A DNA stretch of 64,000 bases from CBDFLD01 sp965249005. GTDB lineage: Bacteria > Acidobacteriota > UBA6911. The stretch is from contig CBDFLD010000008.1 in the NCBI GenBank assembly GCA_965249005.1, forward strand, positions 1 through 64,000, read 5' to 3'. Under the pieces are notes generated by a model. That model did no database searches. It worked only from the letters and a program-made list of their open reading frames with translations, and was not told the origin of the DNA. Positions 33,514 to 43,373 of this stretch are shown here, piece after piece. The stretch's first letter is position 1; every line of letters starts with the position of its first letter. The position numbers and the translations under genes are program-made.

Positions 33514-33951
33514 CTAAAACTTGATGTTGAGATTTATTTCCTCACCTGCGACGACATAGATACTTCGGCGCTCGATACGACCATTCGGAGCCACTATCTT
33601 TATGTTGTAGCGGCCCGGCGGTAATTTCGCGGTCTGAGGAAATTCGTCAAAGTCGTCGGCGATCCCCAGGAAATCCCCATTCACATAAATCCGGGATTTG
33701 TTGGGCTTGATATTGAAATCTACCTCTCCATGGTTCACGCGGCGAACCCTCACGACTCGGGGCGTGTGGTAGTAACCGACGGGAACAACCGGCCCGTAAT
33801 AGTAATGTGGGCGAGCACGATATACCGGTGCTCCGAATCCGACACGAACACCTACCCTGGCCCGAACTTTCGGTGCGGCGAAGCCCTCAATTGATGGTAC
33901 TAGAAGCGCGAATCCCAGCGTCGCGACTGCGATAGATTGTTTGACATTCAT
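33514..33951 (-). CDS. Secreted PEGA-domain protein
   Basis: 145 residues from ATG 33951 (GGAGA upstream; the in-frame start at 34005 lacks an SD). Signal peptide SIAVATLGFALLVPSIEGFA. A Tyr/Arg/Pro-rich linker (VYRARPHYYYGPVVPVGYYH) precedes a PEGA-like beta domain: GEVDFNIKPNKSRIYVNGDF, LGIADDF, LPPGRYNIKIVAPNG, IYVVAGEEINLNIKF. PEGA domains are small beta-sandwiches of surface or periplasmic proteins. It stands alone between two palindromic elements (33464-33499 and 34039-34122). Confidence 0.72.
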   Translation of the reverse strand: MNVKQSIAVATLGFALLVPSIEGFAAPKVRARVGVRVGFGAPVYRARPHYYYGPVVPVGYYHTPRVVRVRRVNHGEVDFNIKPNKSRIYVNGDFLGIADDFDEFPQTAKLPPGRYNIKIVAPNGRIERRSIYVVAGEEINLNIKF

Positions 33952-34038
33952 TAACCCAATCTCCTCTTCGGATCTCGTGGATCCATTGTCTGGGTATGCA
34001 AACAATCCAATGCCGAAGAAGTTCCGCTAAAACGATGC

Positions 34039-34122
34039 GGTCACAGCTTGAAAATTGAATTTTGGCGATGTTGCTCCTGGTTATCCCAGGGAAGCCCAAA
34101 ATTCAATTTTCAAGCTGTGACC
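34039..34122. repeat. 84-bp inverted repeat with 27-bp perfect arms
   Basis: The left arm 34039-34065 begins GGTCACAGCTTGAAAATTG and the right arm 34096-34122 is its exact reverse complement, ending CAATTTTCAAGCTGTGACC. The 30-bp spacer holds a further stem (CCTGG...CCAGG). AT-rich centres with GGTC/GACC ends resemble REP elements mobilised by REP-associated tyrosine transposases. It separates the PEGA gene's promoter region from the 3' end of the serine hydrolase gene. Confidence 0.85.
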
Positions 34123-34128
34123 CTGTAG

Positions 34129-35232
34129 TCAGGGCGCGGCGGCCATCAGGCGCCGCCAGAATTCGCGGTCGAAAAACTGAACTTCCGGATGTTCCCCCGC
34201 AAACTTTGCCGTGGATCCGAGACGGGTTACAACCAGGTCCAGACTCGGGACGACGTAGAGTTTGTGGTCTCCGATTCCTCGGGCCGCCACCAGATCATCT
34301 GGTGCGGTTGGGATGAAGGAACCCGGCTGCAGCCCCTTGTGATCCCAGTCCTGCCAGTCGCTCTGGCCGTTCACCCACCATAGCAGTCCGTAGGCGGGAT
34401 TCATCGGCTGAGAGGATTGCAGAGCCTCGCCGAGATAGTCGGAAGGAATGATCGGCTCACCGCGCCAGGAGCCGCCGGAAAGAACCAGCAGTCCCATTCT
34501 GGCGAGGTCCCGCGCGGTCGTTCCAAACCCGTGCGGATTGCCAGCTTCGGTCACTCCGGGCCGGAGCACCCAGCGGCTGTCGTTCATCCCCAAACGGCCC
34601 GTCAGCCATTCATTGCTGCAGGCATTGACTTCCTTTTGGCTCACGCGCGCCAATACCTTGATGAGCTGACTGTAGGCGTAGGTGTTGTAGTACCAGTGAG
34701 TACCGGCCGGAGCTTCGTATTCGAGCGAATCGGTCAAACCGCTCGACATCGACAGCAGGTGCTGCACCAGAATCTGTCCCTCGGCATCGGCTGCCTTGGA
34801 CCAACCGGCACCGAGGTAGTTTGAAACCGGAGCTTTTCGATCGAGGTGACCTCGCTCGATGGCAACGGCGGCGAGCAGGGAAATCACGCTTTTTTGAATC
34901 GAAGCGACGTCTTCAATCGGATGGCCCTCCAGGGTCGAACCCACCCGGAAGAATCGGTAGCGGTACTTGCCTTCGAGCGGAGGGTCGTCGATTTCCCAGT
35001 AGCGTTCGGCGAGGATCTTCCCCCGGTATAGAATCACGACTGCGGTCGAATTGTGCTCCGCGGCAAAATCCAAGGCCTGTTCGAGGGCTGGCTCATTCCA
35101 ACCGCTGGATTGCAGTGAAACTGTTTCCCAGTCCGCGTTCTCCGCGGGGAAGTAAAGCGCCGGCGCGGGGGCTGGCGCATACGAACACGACGCCAGCCCA
35201 AGCGCAAAAATGAAGAGTAAGCGAATGTTCAT
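34129..35232 (-). CDS. Lipoprotein serine hydrolase (beta-lactamase/class C-like)
   Basis: 367 residues from ATG 35232; upstream in-frame sequence lacks coding character. Lipobox GLASC with Cys16. Motif 1 is S111-I-Q-K114 in VASIQKSVISLL (SxxK nucleophile/base). The motif 2 region reads YYNTYAYSQL (Tyr-x-Tyr in place of the common Tyr-x-Asn). The C-terminal part has GGSWRGEPIIPSDY, GLLWWVNG and LVVTRLGS, as in serine hydrolases of the EstB/6-aminohexanoate-dimer hydrolase type. It is probably a periplasmic esterase or peptidase rather than a beta-lactamase. It closes the minus-strand glycosidase block. Confidence 0.82.
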   Translation of the reverse strand: MNIRLLFIFALGLASCSYAPAPAPALYFPAENADWETVSLQSSGWNEPALEQALDFAAEHNSTAVVILYRGKILAERYWEIDDPPLEGKYRYRFFRVGSTLEGHPIEDVASIQKSVISLLAAVAIERGHLDRKAPVSNYLGAGWSKAADAEGQILVQHLLSMSSGLTDSLEYEAPAGTHWYYNTYAYSQLIKVLARVSQKEVNACSNEWLTGRLGMNDSRWVLRPGVTEAGNPHGFGTTARDLARMGLLVLSGGSWRGEPIIPSDYLGEALQSSQPMNPAYGLLWWVNGQSDWQDWDHKGLQPGSFIPTAPDDLVAARGIGDHKLYVVPSLDLVVTRLGSTAKFAGEHPEVQFFDREFWRRLMAAAP

Positions 35233-35288
35233 ATTCGTACGCGGTACTCTCCGAGAAGCGGATGGCCGCACTCGGAGTTTGCCGCGGA

Positions 35289-35313
35289 GCCACCCACGGC
35301 GTGGGAGGCCTAC
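35289..35313 (-). repeat. GTAG palindromic repeat, copy 4 (contains a GH51 stop codon)
   Basis: On the minus strand: GTAG, GCCTCCCAC, GCC, GTGGGTGGC, with one T-T mismatch in the stem. Its TAG (35312-35310) is the stop codon of the GH51 gene. The element fills part of the 77-nt gap to the serine hydrolase. Confidence 0.88.
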
Positions 35314-37025
35314 AACTCGATCTCGATCGCAGTGACGGAATGAGCCGGCAGTTCGGCCCGGAGCTCTCCGCCTCGAAGCGACGGTGTGAACGACGTTGGC
35401 TTGACCAGGTACGGATCGGCCGCGGTGTTGTGATCTCGGACATTCTTGGACCACAACCGCCTGCCGCTCGCACTCTTCGCGCGAGCGCCGCTGAGAACGA
35501 TCTCGACCTCGAGGTCGTCGGTGAGATGCTCGTTCACGGCTGTCAGCAAGAGCTTGCCGCTGGCGCTCTTGGATGCGGAGACATTGACGGAGTCGCGCAT
35601 TCTCCGCTGGCGACCCTCCCGGACCTCATAGCTCGAAGCCTCCGCTCGGGAGCGAAGCAAGGTTGCTCCCATGTGGCCCAGGTAGAGGTCGTGAACATGG
35701 AAAGTGGGGGTCAGGATCATCTGCGGGCCCTTGGTCAGTCCGACCGCCTGAAGAACGTTGAAGGATTGCGCGATGTTGGCCATCGAGATTTGTTTGCACC
35801 GGGTGTTGAACAGATTGAACCCGGAGGCGGCGACGATCGCGTCGCGCATCGCGTTTTGCTGATGGAATCCGCTTTCGAAATTGGCTTCCGGATGCCAGGT
35901 TCCCCACTCATCGACTATGAGCCCGATTTTCTTTCGACCCTGGACATAGTAGTCGATCACATCCACGGCGTCCTGGATGTTTCGTTCCAACTCGTCCACG
36001 CGGCTGACCAGAAGATAGTACTGATCGTCGGTGAACTTGGTTGCGCTCCAGGGCGGCAGCCCCTCGGGTGGGGTGCGGAGCGGCTGGGTTGGTTGCAGGC
36101 GTAAGTATCGGTGAATGGAGATGTGGTCGACCAGAGGAAGCGAGTCGCGCACCTGCTCCAGAAATATCTGAGTCCAATCCGGCGCCCGGTGACCCACCGC
36201 GACCAATTCAATGGGAACCGACGAGAGGCCCTTGGACGGCCAGAACCAGTGCTTGAGATAGATCGCGTAGCGTAAATACTCCCGAGCGTAGTCTTCGGCG
36301 CTGTAGAGTCCGCCGCAGCCCCAGTTTTCATTGCCCACGCCCCAGTAGCGCACGTTGTAGGGTTCCGGATGGCCGTGGGCGGCGCGCAATCTCGTGATTT
36401 CGGTATCCTTGTTGGAATTGCAGTACTCCAGCCAGTCGAGGCCCTCCTGGACGCTGCCCGTTCCCAGGTTGATACTCAGATAGGGCTCGGCGCCCACGAG
36501 TCGACAATAACGCATGAACTCGGCGGTGCCGAATTCGTTGCTTTCTTGCTTTTCCCACCAGACGCTCCATCGTGTCGGGCGCTTCTCCCGAGGCCCGACC
36601 CCATCGCGCCAGTGGTAGGCGTCAGCAAAGCAACCCCCGGGCCAGCGGATCACGGGCGCCTGCAGGCGGCGTAACACGTCGATGGCATCTTTGCGGATGC
36701 CGTGATCGTTTGGAATGCTGGAGCCCTCCCCGACCCAGATCCCGTCGTACACCAGCGAACCGACGTGCTCTGCGAAGTGACCGTATGTGTTCTTGCCGAT
36801 GGTGCCGATTTCGTCTTCGACGTCGATCCAGATCTTGCCTGTCTTGGTCTGCGGAGCTGCCGCGCGCGCGGCGAGTGACAGTGGATCGAGCGCCGACCAG
36901 GAGGCCATGGCGCCCATCGTGGCCAATGAAGACGAGCGTAAGAAGTCTCGTCGCGATGAAGGGGTCCTCTCCTGTGGAGTCGAGCTCGTATCCACGTGCC
37001 TGTTTTTGTGATCAGAGTTTCTCAT
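35310..37025 (-). CDS. Tat-exported alpha-L-arabinofuranosidase, GH51
   Basis: 571 residues; GGGGGAG SD. A twin-arginine signal (SSRRDFLRSSSLATMGAMAS) precedes the catalytic barrel. GH51 landmarks: YGHFAEHVG, VIRWPGGCFADAYHWRDGVG, AEPYLSINLGTG, acid/base E233 in GVGNENWG and nucleophile E373 in LIVDEWGTW. A C-terminal beta-sandwich follows from about residue 460. The enzyme releases terminal L-arabinofuranose from arabinan or arabinoxylan. It has two paralogues in the window. It lies 94 nt downstream of rhaT on the same strand, and its TAG stop is part of a palindromic repeat. Confidence 0.92.
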   Translation of the reverse strand: MRNSDHKNRHVDTSSTPQERTPSSRRDFLRSSSLATMGAMASWSALDPLSLAARAAAPQTKTGKIWIDVEDEIGTIGKNTYGHFAEHVGSLVYDGIWVGEGSSIPNDHGIRKDAIDVLRRLQAPVIRWPGGCFADAYHWRDGVGPREKRPTRWSVWWEKQESNEFGTAEFMRYCRLVGAEPYLSINLGTGSVQEGLDWLEYCNSNKDTEITRLRAAHGHPEPYNVRYWGVGNENWGCGGLYSAEDYAREYLRYAIYLKHWFWPSKGLSSVPIELVAVGHRAPDWTQIFLEQVRDSLPLVDHISIHRYLRLQPTQPLRTPPEGLPPWSATKFTDDQYYLLVSRVDELERNIQDAVDVIDYYVQGRKKIGLIVDEWGTWHPEANFESGFHQQNAMRDAIVAASGFNLFNTRCKQISMANIAQSFNVLQAVGLTKGPQMILTPTFHVHDLYLGHMGATLLRSRAEASSYEVREGRQRRMRDSVNVSASKSASGKLLLTAVNEHLTDDLEVEIVLSGARAKSASGRRLWSKNVRDHNTAADPYLVKPTSFTPSLRGGELRAELPAHSVTAIEIEL

Positions 37026-37119
37026 TTGCTCCCCCGTATATGATTACCGAATGAGTGTCCTCGAAATTCCGACGGACTGACAATTCCGAATTCTTACGCT
37101 GGCTCGGCGCGCCGGCGCT

Positions 37120-38163
37120 TCAGGCCATGAGACTATTGGCGTAGCCTAGCACCGCGATGGCTAATAGCAACAGGAGGACTCCGCCTCCCATGATCCGGAG
37201 CGGCTGCGTTCCGGATCCTTTCCACTCACCGGTGACCAGTCCCAGTATGTTTCCGGTCACGATCGAGCTGATCAGCAAGATGGGGAAGCCAATATAGGCG
37301 CCGAAGTCTCCCAGCTGAAACGCTCCCATCCCGTAAAGGACGACCCCTCCAGCCCACAGGACGCCCATGACGGTCGCCCACGCCCAGTAGCCTCCGGTTC
37401 CCGCCTGAAGGAACTTGCTGCCGCTTCCATTCTTCTTGTACAAATAAACGCAGTAGCCAATGTTGACCAGGTAGTTCGAGGTGAAAACCAGCGCCCAGAT
37501 GGCATTGCTGGCGTATCCGGGATCGGCACCATGTTTGACCGCCTGCTCGGAAACCTCATTTCCGTAGATCAACCCGAAGTTCACCAGGGGCGATAAGATT
37601 CCCGACGTGATGCAGAGAATCAAACCCGTGGTGAAGCTGGGTTTGGCGCCTACATCGTCCGCGGCTGCTGATTGGGGGTCACGCAAAGCTCGATCTTTCC
37701 GATGCCCAGCCAGGGCGCAGATAACCAACCCGAATATCATGATCGCGATTCCCATCATCATGACCAAGCCGGAAGTCTGAGTGAGCTGTTCCGGGTGCTC
37801 CATCATCAGTGGAATGACAGAGCCGTTGATGGCGATCATTCCCATGATCAACGAAAGGCCCATCGCCAGTCCGACGACGTTTACCCCGAGACCGAAGAAT
37901 ATGCCCCCGGCGCCCCATCCGGCGCCGAACAGCAGGGTTACCCAAATCGAAGTTGCGGAAGAGCTCTGGTAAACATCCATCAGCCCGGGGATCGTCATGG
38001 CCGCAACCGGCCATGGGACCAGGATCATGGCCATGAGCGAGCCGGCACCCCAAATATTCTCCCAGTTCCAGCGGGGGGTATACTTCAGGGCCAGCGCATA
38101 TCCCCCTTCCATCACGCCACCGATAATGATCAGGGCAAAACCGGCCATCAAGATAGTGTCCAC
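37120..38163 (-). CDS. rhaT: L-rhamnose/proton symporter RhaT family
   Basis: 347 residues from GTG 38163 with AGGAGG SD; E. coli RhaT has almost the same length. Ten hydrophobic helices are visible, starting MDTILMAGFALIIIGGVMEG, with family segments GAGWGAGGIFFGLGVNVVGL, GSVIPLM and a Gly-rich last helix. It imports L-rhamnose, or a related 6-deoxy sugar, across the inner membrane. Its location 36 nt after a GH78 alpha-L-rhamnosidase supports rhamnose as the substrate. RhaT-family proteins in this phylum are diverse, so other sugars are possible. Confidence 0.85.
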   Translation of the reverse strand: MDTILMAGFALIIIGGVMEGGYALALKYTPRWNWENIWGAGSLMAMILVPWPVAAMTIPGLMDVYQSSSATSIWVTLLFGAGWGAGGIFFGLGVNVVGLAMGLSLIMGMIAINGSVIPLMMEHPEQLTQTSGLVMMMGIAIMIFGLVICALAGHRKDRALRDPQSAAADDVGAKPSFTTGLILCITSGILSPLVNFGLIYGNEVSEQAVKHGADPGYASNAIWALVFTSNYLVNIGYCVYLYKKNGSGSKFLQAGTGGYWAWATVMGVLWAGGVVLYGMGAFQLGDFGAYIGFPILLISSIVTGNILGLVTGEWKGSGTQPLRIMGGGVLLLLLAIAVLGYANSLMA

Positions 38164-38199
38164 GTGTGTCCTCCTACGGACTTTTGATGCTCACCGTTG

Positions 38200-41056
38200 T
38201 CATCGAGCCTCGAACCGATATTCTCCTCCCCGTTCGACCGCTAATCGAACGGAGCTTCGCTGTTGCCTTCGTTCCGCACGGACGTTTGAGACTCCGACCG
38301 AGTTCTCATGGAAGCGGGAGCCGTCCCATACGACGGCTCCATTGACCTGGATGCGCGCGCTTTGCTCTACGGGTAGGGCCACGTCCATCTTCGTATCTTC
38401 CGGCGACGCCACGCTCATTGTGAAGCCGCGGCTGGAGGACTTCCACTTCACGTAAATATCGCCTTTGACTGTCGGGAAAGTTCCCTCTGCCGAAGTCAAT
38501 CCGGACGGCTTGGGCTCGACCAGAAAACGGGCAAAGCCGGGTTCGGTCGGACGGACACCCAGAACGTCGGTCGAAAGGTCGAAGGTCGGCGATCCGCTCC
38601 ACGCATGGGACTCGCTCGAATTGGTGCGGCGTTGCCACTCCTCCCACCACGTGGTCGCTCCTTCATCGAGCATCCCACCCCACATTCTGTCGATCCGGGC
38701 GAGCACCCGGTCGAAGGCGCCGGCCTTCGCCATGGCACGGTGCAGAAAATAGGAAAAGAAGGGCTGGGCCAAAACCACATCGGTTTCCTCGTTGAAGGGA
38801 CCGGGGGTGACAAGCCCGCGCATGTCCGTTTGCCGCAGCCGAACCCGTTCAGGGTCGGTGACGTAGCGAACGATTTCGTGCCATCGATCTTCCGGGGCGA
38901 TGTCAAAGAGAACCGCCAGAGCATTCGAGTGCTGGCTGACGCGCTGGCAAGGCCGGCCAACCTCATAGCAATCCACGTACACGCCGCGTCGCGCGTCCCA
39001 CATTTTCTGATTGATACCGTCTTTCACCCGCGCAGCCAGATCTTCGAATCGCTTCCGGTCGGGCATCTGACTCAAGTCCGCCATGGCGGCAGCGGCCTGC
39101 AACGATTTGTAAAAAAGGGCATTCAGAGCCGTCACGGCGCCGCGCTTTTCGACATCCGCCCAGTCGATGAAGGTCCAGTGTGGGAGGCGTCCGAGCAGGC
39201 CATCGGGTCCGACCTGCCGCTCGAACCAGCCGATGCCCCGACGTACGTTGGGATAGAGCTCCCGGACAAGCTCGGCATCGCCCGTGTACATGTAGTAGTC
39301 GTAGATCGCATTGATCCATTGCAGACAAAAATCGACCAGGATGATTCTCAGTACCCCATGGTCGCCCGGCGCATAGGGCATCGTCATGCCGTCGCTCTGC
39401 TGCGACTGAGCCGTCTGGCGCAGAAACTTCGCCGTCAACCGGGGATCGCCGAAGGCCGCGTAGTTGATCATCGCCTCGACGTGGGCGTCCCCCACCCACT
39501 GGCGCTGTTCCCGTGAGGGACAATCCAGATACCCATCCGTCATGTTCACTTGCAGCGTGTAGGCGCCGGTGTACCAGATACGATCGAGTCTCTCGCTGGA
39601 GCTCGAGAAGCTTCCTCGTTGCCCGACCGGATAGGAGGTGAAGTTGACCGAGATCGCATCGATCAGCAGTGGTTCTACAATGTTGCGAAACGTAACCTGC
39701 ATGTAGCGAAAACCGCGGACGTCGCCCGTTTCCCAAACTTGCTTTCCCGCCCGGGTGATGTATCGGTCCGCCTGTTTCCCATGCGACATATTGAAGAGGA
39801 CACCCGTCTTTTTATCCGGGAACGGCTGAGCCCCTGTGCTGATTCCAAATTTTTCCCGATCCCGCCAGAGCCGCTCTGAAACGCCGATGTCGATGATCAC
39901 ACCCGACGGGCCGTCGACTTGCAGACGGGAATATCCAGTCACGGTGCGGCCGAAATCAAAAACGACGGAGACGCTCTTGCCTGCTGGCGCTCGTACCTGC
40001 GAGGATCGTCCATCGGAAGCCAACAGATCTTGCGGGTTCTTGATCCTGGCATCCGAAAACGGCGAAATCTCTTCCAAAACCATCTGATCGCCCGGGATGT
40101 CGCGTTGCTGGTCTGTGACCTGACCCATTTCCACGATTTGTACCGCCGACACCAGTTCTTCGAGCAAGAACGGAATGTCGCGGGGGATCATTCGGGTGAA
40201 CGGTTCGGTCGGAGGCACCGGCTTCGTCCAGCTCCAGTAGGGCGAAGCTCTCTTCCAACCAGAATCGTCGAAATCAAGATCTTTCCAGCCTCGTGGTTCG
40301 TTACGCGCATCGTAGACCTCGACGAACCCCAGGCTGAAGTTGGCTCGGGGCGTGTCCTGTCTCCACGCCGATGCCCGCTGTAGTCTCCACGTCTCGTCGG
40401 AGGTGACGAAGATCTCTTCGCCCGCCTCGTTGCGCAGGTCGCACTGAAAGAGAAAGCCGCCTTTGCCGGGCACGGCGTTAGGGATCGAACGAGAAGCTCT
40501 CGAGCCATCCGGGGAGGAAACATCGACCTGCGCCTCGGGAGGAGACCCAGGAGTGTACCCGATCACCCCCGCGCGGGCTGCGACGTGCCACGCTGTATCT
40601 TCGCCGTAGAAGTGAACCAAGGCGGCGATCACGTTCTTGCCGGGCCGGAGGTGTGGAGCCAGATCATAGATGTCGTAGTATTTGTGCTCCGGGTAGGAAC
40701 GAACCGGGCCGCGCCCTACAAAGTGTCCGTTGACGTAGAGGCGGTAGGCGCTGTCGGCGCTCACATAGGCGGGCGCGTTCTGGATGGGCCCTTGAACTTC
40801 AAAGGTCTTTCGAAAGTAGAGGTGGAGATTTTTTTTCGCCGGGTGGGATATCTGGAAACTCCAGGGCTCGGCTTCGGGGATTGACCGCGAGCCACGGAGA
40901 GCTGGTTCTCCAGATCCACTTCGCACGCCAGTCCGGCTGGCTTGCTAGATCGGTGGGTTCCTGGCTCCGTGCGACGTCGCCGCAGAGCAGAATGCACGAA
41001 AAGACGATGCTCAAACGGATCACTCCGCTCATTCGATCGATGTAGCTCGTCTGCAT
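38200..41056 (-). CDS. Alpha-L-rhamnosidase, GH78, with apparent N-terminal frameshift
   Basis: A strong start at 41056 (GGAGGAAG SD) opens a signal peptide (RLSIVFSCILLCGDVARS) and the typical DWRAKWIWRT entry. The frame is then lost and the enzyme continues in another frame from about 40880: EPWSFQISHPAKKNLHLYFR, KTFEV and onwards to 38200. The shift (+1 or -2 nt) sits near a GGGG/CCCC run at 40876-40879. The rest is intact: an N-terminal beta domain, the GH78 signature LDCPSREQRQWVGDAHVEA with the acid Glu, an (alpha/alpha)6 barrel (PHWTFIDW, TTWWEEW) and a C-terminal sandwich. Predicted to cleave rhamnose from pectin-like side chains. Either a sequence error or a silenced gene. Confidence 0.85.
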
Positions 41057-41094
41057 TGAACTTCCTCCGCCTCGAGCGAACTCGGTAACCCGTG

Positions 41095-43341
41095 CTACTT
41101 ACGCACGAAGGTAAGCCGAACCATGGAGTGCGCCGGAAACCTATGGGCAAGTACACCATCACTCAGCTGGACCGAATCGTTTTTGATCACCACGCGCTCC
41201 GGCTCGTCGAAGGTGTTCCGGCTGTGGAGATCATCGGCGTGCAACAGGGCGACCCGAGCGCTCGGTTCCGTCGAGCCGCCGACAAACTGGATGTTGCCTA
41301 GAATCACTTCTTTCAGGTTCCGGTTGACCACAAAGAGATCGACGGTCTTGCCGTCGGGACGGAGCCGCGCAGACACGTTGAGATAGGGGGCCCCTTTTAC
41401 GGCACGGAACGCCGGACTCATCGTCTTGCTGTCGAAAGTTGCAGACTGCACTTCCGTCTTCAAGGATTGGCAGACCTCGTGAGTCGAATAAAGCTCCATC
41501 AGGTGTGCGACCGGGGTCATGAAGGAGCTATCCCGACGAATGGCGATCAGCCCCCTCAGGTAGGCGTACAACAACGTGCGGCTCCCCAGAACGAAATCTC
41601 GCGGGCGCCGCTGCATGAGATTGAACACCGTGGCTTCCGCCAGTGCGTCGCGAAAGGTCAGACTCGAGGTGTGGAGACCGATCTGTTCAGGGTTGGACCG
41701 GCCCTCGGGCAGTTGCTGCGGCGTGGAGTCGTTGTGAGTGATCGTGCTCCATTCATCCAGCGCGATTGGATACCGCTTCCCCCCGGGTGCAAACTGGCTC
41801 ATCTGCTGGTGCAGCCGATTGAGATTCCGCTCGAGATCCTCTCCAATGACCAGAGCGGCGCGATGAACGTCTTCCGGAGCATGCCCCTTTACGTTCGCGG
41901 GCTTGTAGTAGTGAATGGAGTAGTAGTCGAGATGTTCTCCCGCCTCCGTCAGCACACCTTTGGTCCAGTCGGGAAGATAGCGCGCGAACCGGTATTGCGG
42001 AATGCTCCGGTTGATGATCCCGCTGGGGATGTCGAAGGCGCCCGTCGCCACGATCTCGATTGTCGGGTCTGCGCCGCGCATCGCTCTGGCGAAGTCCCGG
42101 AAGTGCCGGCCGTAATGGCTGCCGCTCATCCCGCCGAGGGTGGGAAGCCACTCTTCGTTGCCAACGGTCCAGATCTTGATCCCGTACGGCTCGGGATGGC
42201 CGTTTTCGGCCCGCAAGCGTCCCATCTTGGTATCGGGGCCGCCGTTGCAGTACTGGACCCACTGGGCGGCTTCCTCCGGCGTCCCGGTCCCGAGGTTCAC
42301 CGTTATGTACGGCTCCGCCCCGAGCTTGCGGCAAAGGTCGACGAACTCGTCGATCCCCACATCGTTGGTCGTATAGGTATTCCAGGTCCGATTGAAGCTG
42401 GCCGGCCGCTCGTCAACCGGCCCGATCCCGTCCCGCCAGTGATAGTCGGAGACAAACCATCCGCCCGGCCAGCGGATCGAGGTCGGCTTCAGCCTTTTGG
42501 TCAACTCCATCACGTCGGTTCGAAAGCCATCCTCGTCCCAGTCGGCACGAACCAGCGAGATCGAATCGATCCACACCGTTCCCGGTGTGTCGATGTAGAT
42601 CATGAACTTCCCGTCCGTCACCAGCTCCGACGGGCGCAGCATGCCGGTGTGGATCTCCCAATCGTCCCCCTTCGATACATTGAAAGCCAGTGTTGCCGCC
42701 ACTCGTTCGTGAGATTCTCCGATCGCCGCCCGGACCGAACCGGTGAAATCCAGGCTCTTGATGGCCACGCGCACGCGGTAGCTCTCGCCCGGAGCGAACT
42801 GGAAGGGGTGATCCACGCGTAGCTTCTTCGACACGTGGGGCATGACGGGTCGAAGGCCTGCCTGCTGGATGCCCGCCGGCACGTCGGTTGGGTCCGAGAG
42901 CGTAATCCGTTGCGAATAAGTCGGGCTGAACGAGACCAGTGCGTCCTGAAGCATCGTGACGTGGGTATCGAGGGCAATCGGCTCCCACCCGGCCGCTGCC
43001 CCGCTGAATATGGGCGGGTCGTCTGGGCGCTCCTCCTGGATCTCGAACTTGCGGTTGAAGAGCAGCTCGCTCGAGACGCTCCCATCGAAGCTGCTGAGGG
43101 TCATCTCGGTGAAGTGTCCGTAGATTTGTGGATCGATCGGCCCCAGCTTCTCATCGAGGTAGACCTTGATGGAAGCGGCTCCGGTGGACCCGCCGATGGA
43201 ACCGGCTCCGGTGGACCCGCCGATGGAACCGGCTCCGGTGGATCCGCCGATGGAGCCGTCTCCGTCGGAGCCAGAAACAGCGGAGATGGCGCTTGCCCAT
43301 AATGTTGCAGCCACAGCAAGGAGTAGAATGACTTTCCGCAT
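41095..43341 (-). CDS. Alpha-L-arabinofuranosidase, GH51, with carbohydrate-binding insert and Gly/Ser linker
   Basis: 748 residues. Signal peptide (LLLAVAATLWASAISA). Residues about 29-56 are a repeated Ser-Ile-Gly-Gly-Ser-Thr-Gly-Ala-Gly linker encoded by a 27-bp tandem repeat. A CBM4/9-like beta-sandwich follows at about 90-265 (FNRKFEIQEERPDDPPIFSG, WIDSISLVRAD). The GH51 barrel then shows SIRWPGGWFVSDYHWRDGIG, acid/base E396 in VGNEEW and nucleophile E530 in IALDEWS, before a C-terminal sandwich. Length and domain order match GH51 enzymes with an N-terminal CBM. It sits between GH5- and GH78-type genes in a minus-strand operon. Confidence 0.9.
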   Translation of the reverse strand: MRKVILLLAVAATLWASAISAVSGSDGDGSIGGSTGAGSIGGSTGAGSIGGSTGAASIKVYLDEKLGPIDPQIYGHFTEMTLSSFDGSVSSELLFNRKFEIQEERPDDPPIFSGAAAGWEPIALDTHVTMLQDALVSFSPTYSQRITLSDPTDVPAGIQQAGLRPVMPHVSKKLRVDHPFQFAPGESYRVRVAIKSLDFTGSVRAAIGESHERVAATLAFNVSKGDDWEIHTGMLRPSELVTDGKFMIYIDTPGTVWIDSISLVRADWDEDGFRTDVMELTKRLKPTSIRWPGGWFVSDYHWRDGIGPVDERPASFNRTWNTYTTNDVGIDEFVDLCRKLGAEPYITVNLGTGTPEEAAQWVQYCNGGPDTKMGRLRAENGHPEPYGIKIWTVGNEEWLPTLGGMSGSHYGRHFRDFARAMRGADPTIEIVATGAFDIPSGIINRSIPQYRFARYLPDWTKGVLTEAGEHLDYYSIHYYKPANVKGHAPEDVHRAALVIGEDLERNLNRLHQQMSQFAPGGKRYPIALDEWSTITHNDSTPQQLPEGRSNPEQIGLHTSSLTFRDALAEATVFNLMQRRPRDFVLGSRTLLYAYLRGLIAIRRDSSFMTPVAHLMELYSTHEVCQSLKTEVQSATFDSKTMSPAFRAVKGAPYLNVSARLRPDGKTVDLFVVNRNLKEVILGNIQFVGGSTEPSARVALLHADDLHSRNTFDEPERVVIKNDSVQLSDGVLAHRFPAHSMVRLTFVRK
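43177..43257 (-). repeat. Three 27-bp tandem repeats (protein linker)
   Basis: Three in-frame copies of 27 bp at 43177-43203, 43204-43230 and 43231-43257. The third differs at two positions (a C-to-T and an A-to-G on the plus strand). They encode the Gly/Ser/Thr linker after the signal peptide of the GH51 protein. Copy number should be prone to slippage. Confidence 0.92.
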
Positions 43342-43373
43342 CTAGTTCACTTTTCCTTCCGGTTCAGGGTTTT

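Noticed and set aside
34129..35232. An antibiotic-resistance beta-lactamase
   Set aside because: SxxK is present, but the second motif is Tyr-x-Tyr and the C-terminal features fit esterase-like serine hydrolases; the context is carbohydrate degradation.
41467..42822. 451-codon open frame on the plus strand
   Set aside because: It is entirely antisense to the GH51 gene, whose motifs are intact. It is Arg/Val/Pro-rich as expected for a GC-rich antisense frame, and has no family features.
43177..43257. Tandem 27-bp repeats as a CRISPR array
   Set aside because: There are no spacers between the units; the repeats are in frame and code for a Gly/Ser linker inside a GH51 gene.
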